Positions 8,741 through 8,897 of a stretch of DNA of 8,897 nucleotides are shown one piece after another. Where the stretch lies: contig JAGTVD010000520.1 in NCBI GenBank assembly GCA_018224505.1, positions 1 to 8,897 of the forward strand. The letters run 5' to 3'. Both the position numbers and the translations under genes were made by a program. The stretch is from Desulfatitalea sp. GTDB taxonomy: Bacteria > Desulfobacterota > Desulfobacteria > Desulfobacterales > Desulfosarcinaceae. Each line of letters begins with the position of its first letter. Within the stretch, counting starts at the first letter, position 1. The notes under the pieces are model-generated. The model saw only the letters and a list, made by a program, of their open reading frames with translations. It searched no databases and was not told where the DNA came from.

Positions 8741-8897
8741 AACCTATATCGCATTCAGCGTCAATCATGCGAGGGTTCTGTCCCAGGTGATTGCATGTAC
8801 CCCAAAGCGATGGCGCGGCGGCCGCTGTGGTCATCGAGCCGGTGCACCCGGTAGCGGGGGTGGGGCGCTGCACGCAACGGGGTTCAAGTGCCGCTAA
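8741..8897. other. Right-edge sequence upstream of the kinase gene, no gene recognised
   Basis: These 157 bases should contain the promoter of the kinase-regulator operon or the end of another gene. I see no sigma-70 pair with correct spacing and no GG-N10-GC sigma-54 element. An 8-base palindrome, GGTGCACC (8841-8848), is the only structured motif, and it may be chance. Open frames crossing here look like shadows. Confidence 0.4.

Noticed and set aside
8750..8800. Possible sigma-54 or sigma-70 promoter before the kinase gene (TGGGACAG..CTCGCATG; TTGACG..TATAGG)
   Set aside because: The GG to GC spacing is wrong for sigma-54, and the TTGACG to TATAGG gap is only 10 bases, too short for sigma-70.
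8442..8873. A 143-codon minus-strand frame reaching upstream of the kinase start
   Set aside because: Most of it is the kinase gene read in another frame. The composition is not protein-like and there is no ribosome site.
8876..8895. A GGGGTTCAAGTGCC stretch at the right edge resembling a tRNA T-loop
   Set aside because: The base that should close the T-stem does not pair (G opposite G), and no acceptor, D or anticodon arm can be built upstream.

Overview
The window looks like chromosomal DNA of a GC-rich, probably anaerobic, Gram-negative bacterium. The gene content fits a Desulfobacterota (Deltaproteobacteria) fatty-acid or aromatic-acid degrader of the Desulfosarcina/Desulfococcus type. 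This placement is an inference from the style of the thiolase, hydroxyacyl-CoA dehydrogenase, acyl-CoA dehydrogenase, XRE-cupin regulator and tandem-ACT proteins. No rRNA or other phylogenetic marker is present. I see no tRNA, CRISPR array, insertion sequence, phage gene or attachment site.

Layout: one gene lies on the + strand at the left edge (95-793, a YkgJ-type cysteine-cluster protein). Seven consecutive genes then lie on the - strand. In their direction of transcription (right to left) these are: a membrane sensor histidine kinase (8740-6221), a NarL/LuxR-type response regulator overlapping it by 4 bases (6224-5586), a thiolase (5504-4329), a 3-hydroxyacyl-CoA dehydrogenase (4255-3407), a non-coding gap of 274 bases with two sets of inverted repeats, an XRE-cupin regulator (3132-2581), an acyl-CoA dehydrogenase (2475-1321) and a double-ACT-domain protein (1271-774). 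The last gene overlaps the + strand gene tail to tail by 20 bases.

How the genes may work together: the acyl-CoA dehydrogenase, 3-hydroxyacyl-CoA dehydrogenase and thiolase are three of the four core steps of beta-oxidation or, run in reverse, of butyryl-CoA formation. The enoyl-CoA hydratase, a CoA ligase or transferase and the electron-transfer flavoprotein are not in the window. Two kinds of regulator sit beside these enzymes. One is a two-component pair whose kinase has a periplasmic domain very like that of the C4-dicarboxylate sensor DctB, attached to a NarX-type (HisKA_3) kinase core. The other is a soluble XRE-cupin repressor/activator type protein. A reasonable inference is that the locus couples sensing of an external carboxylate and an internal ligand to short-chain acyl-CoA metabolism.

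The most noteworthy items are the DctB-like sensor joined to a NarX/NarL-type system, two GCGAT-N4-ATCRC dyads spaced 63 bp (six helical turns) upstream of the XRE-cupin gene, a large GC-rich inverted repeat in the same gap, and a basic insertion of about 29 residues in the first ACT domain of the ACT protein. I did not find a clearly novel defence or mobile system.
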